From assembly GCA_013398015.1 (NCBI GenBank), contig VZRR01007600.1, forward strand, positions 186,001 to 250,000: a DNA stretch of 64,000 bases, read 5' to 3'. Of this stretch, positions 1 to 30,840 are shown one piece after another; position 1 is the stretch's first letter, and the number at the start of each line of letters is the position of its first letter. Under the pieces are notes generated by a model, which was not told the origin of the DNA, did not search any database, and worked only from the letters and a program-made list of their open reading frames with translations. This DNA is from Oreocharis arfaki. Lineage: Eukaryota; Chordata; Aves; Passeriformes; Paramythiidae. The position numbers and the translations under genes were made by a program.

Positions 1-2700
1 TGAATGAGAAACAGAGAATTTTCACTCCAGACTACCTTCAGATTGAGAGAAAAACTGAATGCTAGAAAACAAAACCCACTCTTTACTGTACACCATTCCA
101 TTACATAATGGAATAATCCCAACTGCTTCTGTTTCAAACAACTTTGTGCAGAGAAGTCAGGCCAGGCAATGGAATTCTGCATCTGCACCAGGTGTTTACC
201 CCAAATAATAGAGGTGAAAAGGTGAATAGCAGAGCACACCTGGACTGCTACACCAATTAAGCCTCTCTTGAAAAGGAATCCAAAACAACAGAAGTTGGAT
301 ACTACAAAATATGCTTGTCAGAGGTATTTCATTACACTTGGCTTTCTTCTTGGGCTGGGGTCCAGGAATATCAGCACAGCCTTTCTTCTTTTCAAGAAAC
401 AAGTTGCTTGAATAAGATGCACCTTGTGCACTGCATTGAAACAGACGATCACTAATCTTGACTTTTTTTTTGCTGTTCTGATCTCTCTTCCCTGAATTAA
501 ATAAAGTATTTTTTTCCCAATTTTTATCAGAAGCCTGAAAACCTCCGAATTCCAAACAAAAATCTCACAAAAGGCAGAAAGACCTTTTCTTGGTAGTTCA
601 GGGATTGCACCTCACTTCATGATGTGCACCAAGGAGTGTACAAAAACCCTAAGACAAGCATAGACCCACTGAAAAATGGTAAGAGTAAAGTCTAGTCTCT
701 ACTGAAGCTCAGCTCAGGAATTTTTACTGTACACTGTGGGAAAGGTAGGACAGAGATACTCAAAGAAATCCCCATTCCCATCGAGAAGTAAAAGACTTTT
801 CTTTCAGAAAAAAGTCTGTATCTAAATACTTTAAAATTACTCCTTTGATACGCCCTTTGACTGCTTCCCTATCCCAGAGGAAAATTCTCATGCCTTTTTA
901 TTCTCGTCACCACATTCACCACCTTTGACTTTGATCACATGTAATGGCAATGATCTGGTGAGAATTGACTTCAACAAATACTCAGAGAGGGTAATTTAAA
1001 TAAATACAGTATTTATGTCTTTGTGACTCAGAATCACGAGAATTTAATATGTAGCTCCTTCATTAGCAGTGGCCCATGTGGAAGATGGTGCTGTGTTTTG
1101 CTTTTTAGATGACATAAAGCGGCTTCTGGAAAACACAGGTTTATTTGGGAAACTTCCAGCACTGTCACACCTTGCCAGGCAGATTAACATCTATGAAAGG
1201 TACTTCTAACCTCTGTCGTAATCTCTCCTTTGCAAGGGATACCCAAAGGAGACCATGGCATTTTCACAGAGGCTACCACAGAGGCCACAAATTCAACTGT
1301 AGTCCTGGATGTATCCGATTCAGCGTTCAAAGCCAGTCTAGACACACTTTAGATGTTGAGCACAGCCGTATCTGCCACCTTCCCAAAGCAGGGGACGTCT
1401 TTCTCTCCAATATTCACTTGCTCACAGAAGAGCCTGTGACCCTGGGTGTAGACTGATGTCTGGCCAGAGTGCATTTAGCGGCTCTGAGCCAGGAGGGCAG
1501 CTGGTCACACACTCCTTCAGGTCTCTGAGCTGTCCTGACCCAGCCCTTACTTTTGTTGCCCTCAGCCAGTTTATCAGCCAGATCTGTTCACCAGTCTGGC
1601 TCACCGGTTGTGCCTGCCAAGTGGGCAAGAACAGAGGTTCTCACAGCAACCCTTGTGAGCTTTAGCTGGTGTTTCCTTTCGTCTCCATAGCACTTTACAG
1701 CTTCTAAATATTATATTCATGTTAGATCATGAAAGTTGAATGTTCCCTCTGCTACTTAAACAGCAATTTAAGAGAGCAGCTTGAAGCACTATGCCTCATA
1801 AAAATGGAGCTTGTCATGAAGGAGAAGGCCAAAACACTGTAAGCTGTAATCGTTCCGAGAAAATGTTGCTGAAAGATACATAATCCAAAGTGACATTTGA
1901 AGTTCTTGTCATGGAGTATTTGATCATAAAAAAAAAATTATTATTTCTAAGGTCTATTTTCACATCAGTGCACTACACATCCTGTCAGAACAAACAGTGC
2001 AAATGATAGATAAAAAGTACTTTATTTTCACAGCCAAAGTATTTCCATTCCAAGAGTAACTGTAAAAATAGAGCTACTGGAAGTGAGTGCAACCGTGAGA
2101 ACAGTGTGTCATAACATAAATTATATTTATCAGCAGAGGACAGTATGAGGTTATTACGTCTCCTTAAGACAGAAAAAAAGAAGGAAAAGATTGACCTTTC
2201 TTTCCCACCTTGTGTTTCAAATATCAGCTGTTAAACAAGGCTCAGTGACGTAAATCAAAATCAAACCATACACCTGAACATGTCACACCACTAGGGATAG
2301 CACTAGATTGTCCTAGGAAGTGCAGCAGCACTGCAGCCATGGGCGAGGAACAGCCAGCCAAGTGAACACGTCCATGCAGTTCTATGCTGAAGTCGCCCTC
2401 ATGAAGCCCAACAACATGGCCAAAGCCTTTTCAATCAATCAAGGGATGGCAAAGGAGGACTTTTCACCAGCACTAGATCATGTATGCTGTCCTACTGTAA
2501 AGGACAGGAGCGAGCAGGTGCATGAAATCATTTTATTTTAGAGTGTGGCAGTGGTAACGAAAGGGGTGCAAAGGAGGAAAGTTGCTTTCTATGTAGAAAA
2601 ATGAAAACGCACCTTTGCCTACTCTGAACCAGAGCCCGGCGAGCAAAAGGACATGTACGTCCTGTGCACATGGGACATGCGGCACACTAACACAGCCTTG
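1..2700. other. No gene recognised; possible intron of a leftward gene
   Basis: I see no exon with paired splice sites and no recognisable protein here. The open frames are short and none resembles a known family. If the CpG island at 2.7-3.4 kb starts a leftward RASSF3-like gene, this stretch would be its first intron. That is inference from human gene order only. Confidence 0.4.
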
Positions 2701-2706
2701 CCTTGG

Positions 2707-2739
2707 GCTTGACCCTGACGGACAGGGTCAGGGTCAAGC
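2707..2739. repeat. 12-bp inverted repeat at CpG island edge
   Basis: Arms GCTTGACCCTGA (2707-2718) and TCAGGGTCAAGC (2728-2739) are perfect reverse complements separated by 9 nt. It sits at the GC-rich boundary. No function is assigned. Confidence 0.85.
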
Positions 2740-3400
2740 AGAGCACACGGCTTTGGCAGGGCTGGGAGCACACAGGAACCCCTCGGAGCAGCATTCCCCG
2801 CACCCTGTGACACGCGTTACCTTCCTGTCGGGTGGGGACGGAGCACTTTTACCTGGATCACGCTGCATCCACCCCCATGCCAGGCCGCTGTCCCGGCCAT
2901 TCAGCTCCGAGCCGTCGTGCTCTAACGCTGCACATGGCGAATCCCTGGCTCCCGCCGGGGCTGGGCGAGGCACGCGTTTCCTGNNNNNNNNNNNNNNNNN
3001 NNNNNNNNNNNNNNNNNNNNNNNNNNNNNNNNNNNNNNNNNNNNNNNNNNNNNNNNNNNNNNNNNNNNNNNNNNNNNNNNNNNNNNNNNNNNNNNNNNNN
3101 NNNNNNNNNNNNNCCCGGCCGGCCCCGCCGAGGCTTCTCCCGCCGGTCCCGCGCGGCCGCCGCCATGCGGAGCGGGGCGCGCCGGCCGCCTCTGCCCGCC
3201 TCTCGCACGCTGCACCCGCGGGCGAGGGGAGCGGGGAGGCGGCGGGGGCGAAGGAGGCGCCGCACCGCGTCCGCGTCCTCCCTCCGACCTCCCGAGTGCT
3301 CTCGCCGGTCTGCCGGCCCCGCACCCGGCAGGCACAAACTCCGCATCATTCCGCATAAACGTACTCAGGGATGCTGAAGCAGCCCCTGGCACAGCGGGAG
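2720..3400. promoter_or_regulatory. CpG island, probable promoter of the gene left of TBK1 (RASSF3 by synteny)
   Basis: The sequence switches from AT-rich to very GC- and CpG-rich, with many CGCC, GCGG and CCGG words between about 3114 and 3330, and is interrupted by a run of N. This is the usual look of a vertebrate housekeeping promoter. In human the gene after TBK1 in the same orientation is RASSF3, so a minus-strand RASSF3 first exon is expected here. I could not find the RASSF3 N-terminal coding sequence in the visible bases; it may lie in the gap. The assignment is inference. Confidence 0.55.
2984..3113. other. Assembly gap (130 N)
   Basis: This is a run of 130 undetermined bases inside the left CpG island. 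Open frames running through it are artefacts of the Ns. Confidence 1.
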
Positions 3401-6400
3401 CTGACAAGAGCTGGTGATGCGCTTCAGTAGGTTCCCATTAAAATGAGGTGCTTAGTTCCTTAAAGCAGCTACTGGGGGAAGTATTTCCAGGGCTGGGCAC
3501 TGGTGCCATTACCCGCACCTGGATGGGTAGTCACAGCGTTCATTCAACACTTGCGTGAGTGTCCAGGAGCACAACACAACGCTGAAGAACTGCGCCGTGC
3601 CCCTGTCTGCAGCACGCCAGCAGCTCAACCTGCCGCTGCCGGCCTTACTTGCCCACAGGCAGCAAACTTCAAGAGATGTGCACCTACAACTACTGCTGCC
3701 TGAGCTGGTACCAGTGACAAAATAACAAATTCCACTGAGGGGTACTACCCCTACCACATTTTTTGTGTGATTGATGAAAAAAAAAAGCACCTGTTTAGGG
3801 CACAGAAAATTAGAAGGTTGTGAAGCCTTGCCAATGGCAGAATAAGGGCTCCCACCAGTCAACGTGTTCCTATAAACCCTCTTCAAACGGTATTGCTGTT
3901 CCCAGGACAATCTATTCTGGCACTTGCCTCTCTTTACCATTAGAAAGGTCTCCCCAAAGTTGTAGGCTGGTTTTTTTTGTTTGCATTACAGTTTATATTA
4001 ATAATCTATAACCCTTTCACCACAGACACAACAAATGCTGATCTTCTGAAAGAGCCTACAGATTACAAAAGACTTTTATTTCACCCTTCTTCCACTACTC
4101 TCTTCTTTCAGCCCCCTTTTCCCAGTTCTGCTCAGAGCTATCCAGAACTGTTCTACAATTACCACTTCTACAGTGATTGACTATATTAGAACTGATTCAG
4201 TTCTACCAGTGGACAGTTTCATACTAAGCAGAGACTAGGAATTCTGCCACCATTAAAAGAACTAACGTTGTTCAGAACACATCAACCAAGTAGTTAAAAA
4301 AAATCAGAATTAGTGGCTCTACTATATTGCCTATGCTAGCGATTCTGTTGTGCAGGGCACATTTTCTGAACATTCTGAGCTGGATAATGCAAACTGAGCT
4401 GCAATTTGCAACTTCGTATTTCAGGCTGTCTATTGTGCTTACAAGGAAATAAAAGTCATAAGGCAATCCTGAAATTAACAAAAAATTAAATTATTAAAAG
4501 GAAGAAGTACACACTGTACAATAAGTGGTTGATGATGTATTTATGCCATTAAGCTGTTCACTCATGCATTTTCACAATTCGTATGAAGACAGGTTTGTTC
4601 AAGTAACAGATAATTAATATATTCAGCTAAACCCCCCAAACCAGTAAACCAGCTTCAGGAAGAAGAACCATATATTACTTTCTATTACTTCTTTTGGCAA
4701 ATCAGTAGCATGACTCATAGCATCAGGACACTTAGTTTGAGCAAAAAGTTGATGATAACCGTACACTATGCTTTGACTTGAAAAATTATTTGCTTCATAA
4801 TAACGTAATCAGAAGATTATGAACTGATTACTTCAAGTTCCTTAGCTACTGCTTTGTTAAAATTGCTTTAGAAAAAGAAATTTTAACATGAGTAAGATTA
4901 CTGATGTATTCAGCAAGACTTAAAGCCAGCAATGTTTAAAACGAACATAAAATATAACAAAACATTTTGAAACATGTAAAAGAATGCTGCACATATTTCA
5001 ACATACAGACTATACCTTTACTACAATTTTCTTTTTCAGACTGCTTCAGTATAAGGAAGTTGGAAATTATATATTCCACCTAGCATTTGATTTCTTTCAA
5101 GATTATGAACTTTGAAACAAAAAAGCATTATAATGTTGGAAACAAAATACAGTTTATGCACAGCTAGAGAGCGCGATTCCTTCAACATTTATTCATGTGT
5201 TTTACTGATACTCAGTGAGACTGTGGATATGAATGAACAAATGTACAAGCAGGCATTAAAACATTCCAGTTAGACATGATTCCAGTATTTTAAAACTGTT
5301 AAAAATGCCAAGGAAAGATGTGTGACAAACTGTTGCACTCCTTTTGCATAGCTAGATTTTTTGGGTGACAAAGACAGAAGCTGCTCACATGAGTGTAAAG
5401 ATGTTTGAATTCCCTTTTTTGATTCTCACCAAGGACACTGGAAAGCAGGTCTTGGACATCAAGGCAAGTGAATTTCCTTTTCTTTTAAAATGAAACTCTC
5501 ATTTATAGATATTGTTTCTCTCCAAATATCTTCTAAAAAGGAAATGAAAATGTTTTGTATTCTGATCTGGACAGGTAAGCAGGGAGTAAGCATCACAAAA
5601 TTACCAGATGCTATCACCGGTCGATATTGTTTGGTTTACACCTAAAAGTTCCACCAGTAATTAAGGAAAATTCTAAATACAGTTGGTCCAGCTCTTACAC
5701 GTGTCATGCAGCAATGAGAAGTGCTATTGGACACCACTGAACATCCATGGTCAGGTTTCTACAAGGACAGAATGAGTTCTGTAATATTTGCATGCTCATC
5801 TGAAACAAGTATGTACATCTGTAGTATCCAAACAAAGGGATGTTTACAGAGTTTTTGTCTTCCTGTTCTCTTTCTCCTGTGTATTTTGGAACAGAATGTT
5901 TCACTCTATCTCTGCAACCCAATAATGCACTTTCTATCCTGAAAGTAGTAACTACTGATGCTGGAAAATAAATATACAGTCTTACTAATTTTTTCATCAA
6001 AGTTTGGTGCCTCAGTTGTAAGTCAGCAGTGGGAGTGGTCCCTTTTAAAGATCAAGACTGGTACCTTATTTTCCAGTATTCAGTTACTACCAAGGCGTGA
6101 TGCTATCCAGTCTACTGACTGCCCACAAATTCTTCTCATACCAAATTTTTAACCTTTTTTAAAAATTATACCTGCAAATAAGATTAAGAAGAAGCTGTTT
6201 TAAGTACCCACTGTTGTTGTGGTGAGCAACAAAATTTCAGGGAAAGTCTGAAAATGCTGTACTCCAAAAAATGAATTTTTACATTCATTCTGACAAGCTG
6301 GAGTGCAAAACTTCCATGTACTGAGCAGTCAAGTGATTACAGACAACATAGCACCAAATACGGAGAGAACTTAAAAAAATAATGTGAATTTGCTTTCTCG

Positions 6401-6584
6401 AGTAGAAGTGAACTAACAGTTTGGATGTGAAGGAAAGAGAAATGCATTTCTGTTCTGTCCTATCTGCACTCTTAGTCCCTATACACACTCATTTAGAAAC
6501 ATCTCATTTAAAACATTCGTCATGTTCTGTGATGATCAAAGTCATTCAGTTAAACTCCTACATAATAGTGGCTGTTAAAGGAAA

Positions 6585-6617
6585 TCCAAAACACCCTTTA
6601 TACAAGGGTGTTTTGGA
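6585..6617. repeat. 14-bp perfect inverted repeat with 5-nt loop
   Basis: The arm at 6585-6598 (TCCAAAACACCCTT) is the exact reverse complement of 6604-6617, with the loop TATAC. If the TBK1 3' UTR is long, this would form a stable hairpin in the transcript about 360 nt past the stop codon. Confidence 0.9.
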
Positions 6618-6892
6618 GTACTGCAAGTCCTCTTGCAATGAAGACTAAATTGCATTCTGAAAAAAAAGGGCAATATTCAAAGTAGACAAATGTCAATTTC
6701 ATCAACAATACTTTTCCCTTTAGGACTCCTCAGAGATCCTCCAAGGGGCTCAATTCCCTGCCAGAAGTTATTCTATCCTAAAAGTGACCAAGAAAAGATA
6801 TATATTTCTTTCGTATTTACATATTATACATATTTACATTTTCTTTAATATTACAGTTGTTGAAGGAAAAAAAAAAACAAACTGGATACAGA

Positions 6893-6898
6893 TTTATT
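6893..6898 (-). terminator. Candidate TBK1 polyadenylation signal
   Basis: AATAAA on the minus strand, 77 nt beyond the TBK1 stop codon. It is the first canonical hexamer after the stop. Usage cannot be judged from sequence, and more distal sites are possible. Confidence 0.4.
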
Positions 6899-6974
6899 AT
6901 CTGCCTTTAACTGTCCCAACAGTATTTTTTTCTCTTTGAAAAAATGTACAAGTCCTCTTCAGGTTCTTTGGAAG

Positions 6975-26593
<19,619 letters not shown>

Positions 26594-26629
26594 CTTTGCT
26601 CTTTGATTAGATAGTTTTCTTTTTCACCT

Positions 26630-29600
26630 TAAAACCAGAAAGTTCAATACACTGAATTATAATTTAGTAAAATACATGAAAGGGAGTTATTTTAATTAGA
26701 AGGAAATATAAATGTCCAAACCCCAGCTGTAACTCCAAAGATATGGAGAATTGAGAGCAACCAAGTAGAGGAATAAGAGGTGAAACAGGGAAACAAAAAC
26801 AAGCCCAACAATCAAAACTAATGCCATTGACACAACACCTCTCTGCATCTAAGGTCGGTATTCCCCAAACTTCGTGTGAAAAATCAACTGGAAAGGTGAA
26901 AGCTTTATAATCCCTTTAGTGTTGTACATGGTGTTTAAATGATAAAGTAATAAAATATATAGAAAAGCATCAAAACCACATGCACAAGATCTTCTAAAGG
27001 AAAGCAAGACCTGTAATTGAATGCCATTATTCCGCACATATCCCGAAGAACAGACATTAGAGATGATGGCAGATAAGTACACAGATATTTCAGAACACTT
27101 TGGCTCTGGAAGTTGGAAGGGAACTAGACTAACAACTCACAGAATGCTATATTTACATAAGCTCAAAAAAAGTCACAATCAATGCAAAGATTTTCATTCA
27201 CTTGCTAGACCCAGCAATTACTACTGAAAGAAATTAAGAGACATTTCTCTCATTTCTAAAACTTCATACTGGGAATGTCACATCTAGAGAGACAGCCTGG
27301 CTTCCCCACCCTTCCTGAAATATGAACTCTCAAATACGTGGGTCTTCACAGATTCAAAAGAAAGAGGAAAAAACGTTTGATTAAATTACAATTATTAACA
27401 CAAAATAAAACATTAGAACTGTCAGATCTTCCCATCTGCCAAACCAGCCGGAGATGCTGGTGAATACCCTTAACTTTTTGGTTTAATTAACACACTGATT
27501 TTGCCATTAAGCCTAGCAAAAGGCTCTAAAATCAAAGATGCAGCTTCCCAAACCTAAAGAATCTCAAAAGTCTCTGGACATGGGGAAGCTCCTACAGTAG
27601 CTGTCTTTGCTCAGCTTGGCAGGGGACACCGCATGTCACTTGCACGTGACACTTGACAGGAAACTGCTGACTGATACTCAAAGAAAGAAGCCTTTCCCGT
27701 AACCATTGAAGAAGAGGCAAGACAGAATTTCCTGTGTTTGTTACCAGAAGGTGACTGGCACCTTCTGAGAGCTCCCTGGTGCACAAGGTGCCACAGGAGC
27801 CCCTCAGCGCACACGGCAGGAGAGCGGACAAAGCCGCATGCCAGCCACTGCTCCCCCACCCTGCCCCGGCAGCCAGCTGGAGCACACACCCGTGCACTGC
27901 TCCTGATCCTGCCGTGCTACACTGCGGACACACACGCGTTCTCATGACTCTGAGCACGTTTCTCGGCGTGTAGGGACTGCAGATTGCACACTTTTATCAG
28001 GCTATTCACTCACGTGAGATGTGAAGCTTCTTGCAAAGCTGTCCCAAAACATCCAGGCAATAACATGGAGCATACAGAATGCAAAGACCTGACATTACTC
28101 TACAATTAATTGAGAGTCATGCAGCAATGTCATTTCCAAAATCTAGATAAAGTTCTTAATGCCTCTGGAAGGGACAAAAGGTTTTATGTCAACTCTAAAC
28201 AACAAAAAAGAAACCTAACAGCACATCCCCAACCTTTACAATTCTTGGTTGGCTCTGACAAGACAATTGTAGATGCCAAAGAGCTATCTATGATGCAGAC
28301 ACAGAAGGTAAGGAAGAGAGGATGCAAAGAAATAACACACAGCCTGCTCTGTAGACCATCTGTAAAATCTTCAAGTTAAAACATTCTTCTCATAATTAAA
28401 GCCCTGCTTGTAACAAGACAGCTGGCACATTACCAGTAAGCAAGTATTTTGTAATTTACTTCAAAACAACATTTATTAGACTCATACCAAGACACAGAAC
28501 CATAGCAAATCCTTTCTAATTAGACAGAAAGTGCACAGAAATTCTTCATCAAAGTCTATTCAAATAAAAACGAAAAGTAGCAGCCTATTAAGAGACTGAA
28601 TTATTACATTTCCCAAAATTATAAAGATGAAGTAGCTTATGTACAAGATCAGCACTTTACCTTCTTACTTTACAATTAAGTATGCACAAAGGTCAATGGA
28701 TGAAAAAACAAAAGGATATGACCACAACAGATGATCTTCAGTATCATTCAGTGGATATTAAGAAAAACCCCAAAACAGCATATCATTTAATGGATTCTCA
28801 AGGTCTGGGGTTTTTTCACTCTTAAAACTACAGATATAAATATATCAATATTACTCCCAGGGAACATATTAAGCAGCAAAACATTGTCAGTATTGCACTA
28901 TTACCCTTTTTTTGTTAAAAGAGAACACTCTTTATGGCAGTCTCCACTTTTAAGGTATAAAGTCTCATTCAGCTTTAACCTTCAAATTATAACAATTAGA
29001 TCAAATGATCTAACAGAACATGTTGGGCTTCCTTTGATTTAATACTTTGAGTTCTCTGACAAAGTCATAACTGATCTTTGCTAAATACTCAGCATGTCAA
29101 GTTTTCTTTTCATTTCTTCCACTATATTCCTAAATCAAGTCACTAAGGGCTTCCAATTAAAATTAAAAAAAAAAAAAAACAACAACAAAAAAACCCCAAA
29201 TAAACAAAAAAACCCCTCTAGCTGTATGATTGATACTGTCACTAGACTTAATGCTGAACCTTCTATTTCTTCGCATCTCACTTATGGTCATTAAGTCTGG
29301 TATTAAATGAGCCAAAAGCTCCTCACATACATCTAAAGAAATCTCTCCAGCTAGCAGTTTGATTTACTGTCCCCCATGACTCATCAGCATTTCAGGGGCT
29401 TGGGGGGCTGCTTTTTAGGTGTTTTTTATTGAATATTTTTCTGCGTCTGGTCATGCTACTATTTTTTTAATTTATCAGCAGAGAGGATTGTAATAAAAAA
29501 AGACTGCATTGCTAATGTGATTTTTTTTAAACTCCCAATGCTTTGAAGCAGGAGTACTGACTGCTTCTAATTAATATGAAGGAGTTTTCTGTTACCTCAG

Positions 29601-29900
29601 GCACACGGGATAAGCACACAAAGCAGGTATGGCTCCCCTGTTGACAGCTGCAATGTACAACTTCACCAGGCAAGCAGGGGGGACAGATGATGAAGTTAAA
29701 GCGACGGCTCTTTCTGTTTACGGGCAAGATCCTATACGCCACTAAAGCCAACAGGCAAGGTGTTGAGATTCCAAATAAATGTTATTTACATTCTGGTAAC
29801 TATTAACGTTTTATACTTTCCTGTATGCCCTCTCTCAAGGCTTAGAAAAGAAGCTTCCTCCCTTAAAGCGCCTGCTTCCTACCCCTGCTTTCTTTAGCTG
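26630..29900 (-). other. TBK1: TBK1 intron 1; GC-rich patch at 27.6-27.97 kb
   Basis: This is noncoding sequence between the TBK1 start exon and its CpG island. Most is AT-rich with no recognisable element. An exception is 27590-27970, clearly richer in G and C, with a CACGTG E-box at 27643. A second E-box, TCACGTGA, lies at 28010-28017. An A-rich low-complexity tract lies at 29163-29215. Confidence 0.6.
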
Positions 29901-29949
29901 CAACCTCTTTACGGGAGTTTCCAGCCCGACAGCTGGCATCTGAATCATG

Positions 29950-30840
29950 GAAATACCCTGCCCTCAGCCACACAAGGTGCTGCTTGAACCCTAAGGAAAC
30001 AGCATATTCTTCCAAAGGCACACAAAACAAATGGCAAGCCTGGCTCCAGTGCTACTCATCACCTCTACTCTCGGCATGTCCAGTCCGTAATGCAGGGAAA
30101 GGGCTCGGCCTGTCTGGGACTGCAGCTCCTGGAAATCAACGGAGGGCCACGTCCCTCTCTCAAGAGACGTGGGGTACGGCAGGAACATCCCCGGGGCTCA
30201 TCCCCACAGCAGGACGAGATTCCCGAGGTAAAACTTTAACAACTCATACAGCCACGAAGGCGACGCCGCTTCCTGAGACACATTCACGGGGATAGAAGTC
30301 ACCGAGACCAGGGCAAGGGCCGGGCCCCGGGCACGCCGCCGAGGCCACGGGCCGGCCGCGCCTCGTCCCTCCCGGGCTGCACGGCCGGGNNNNNNNNNNN
30401 NNNNNNNNNNNNNNNNNNNNNNNNNNNNNNNNNNNNNNNNNNNNNNNNNNNNNNNNNNNNNNNNNNNNNNNNNNNNNNNNNNNNNNNNNNNNNNNNNNNN
30501 NNNNNNNNNNNNNNNNNNNNNNNNNNNNNNNNNNNNNNNNNNNNNNNNNNNNNNNNNNNNNNNNNNNNNNNNNNNNNNNNNNNNNNNNNNNNNNNNNNNN
30601 NNNNNNNNNNNNNNNNNNNNNNNNNNNNNNNNNNNNNNNNNNNNNNNNNNNNNNNNNNNNNNNNNNNNNNNNNNNNNNNNNNNNNNNNNNNNNNNNNNNN
30701 NNNNNNNNNNNNNNNNNNNNNNNNNNNNNNNNNNNNNNNNNNNNNNNNNNNGGAGCTGCTTCTGCCCCCGCCCCCGGCCACTGAGCCAGGGCTCTGGGCC
30801 CCCCCCTCCCCACGGCGGGCTCAGGGGATGCCCGGGAGAA
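29950..30840 (-). promoter_or_regulatory. TBK1: TBK1 CpG-island promoter and probable noncoding exon 1
   Basis: GC- and CpG-rich sequence flanks an N gap at the expected 5' end of TBK1. In human, TBK1 exon 1 is noncoding. The visible edges carry CCGGGCCCGG and CCCGCCCCCGGCC words but no exon boundary I can fix, so exon 1 and the start site are probably in or beside the gap. Confidence 0.75.
30390..30751. other. Assembly gap (362 N)
   Basis: Undetermined bases in the core of the TBK1 CpG island. Long minus-strand open frames here are created by the Ns. Confidence 1.

Larger units (their letters stand above)
3400..6974. other. Region downstream of TBK1, including its 3' UTR; otherwise nothing recognised
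   Basis: The sequence is AT-rich and noncoding. The minus-strand TBK1 stop codon ends at 6975, so the 3' UTR runs to lower coordinates from 6974. No second gene, tRNA or clear transposon is visible. A perfect hairpin at 6585-6617 is listed separately. Confidence 0.6.

Noticed and set aside
1145..1665. Two plus-strand frames of 69-103 codons
   Set aside because: No recognisable family, no splice or promoter context, and no supporting evidence.
2615..3407. Several open frames of 160-250 codons across the left CpG island on both strands
   Set aside because: They run through 130 N and gain length only because GC-rich sequence and Ns lack stops. None has recognisable protein sequence.
30119..30138. 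ACTGCAGCTCCTGGAAAT as a ZNF143 site at TBK1
   Set aside because: At least four mismatches to the core consensus.
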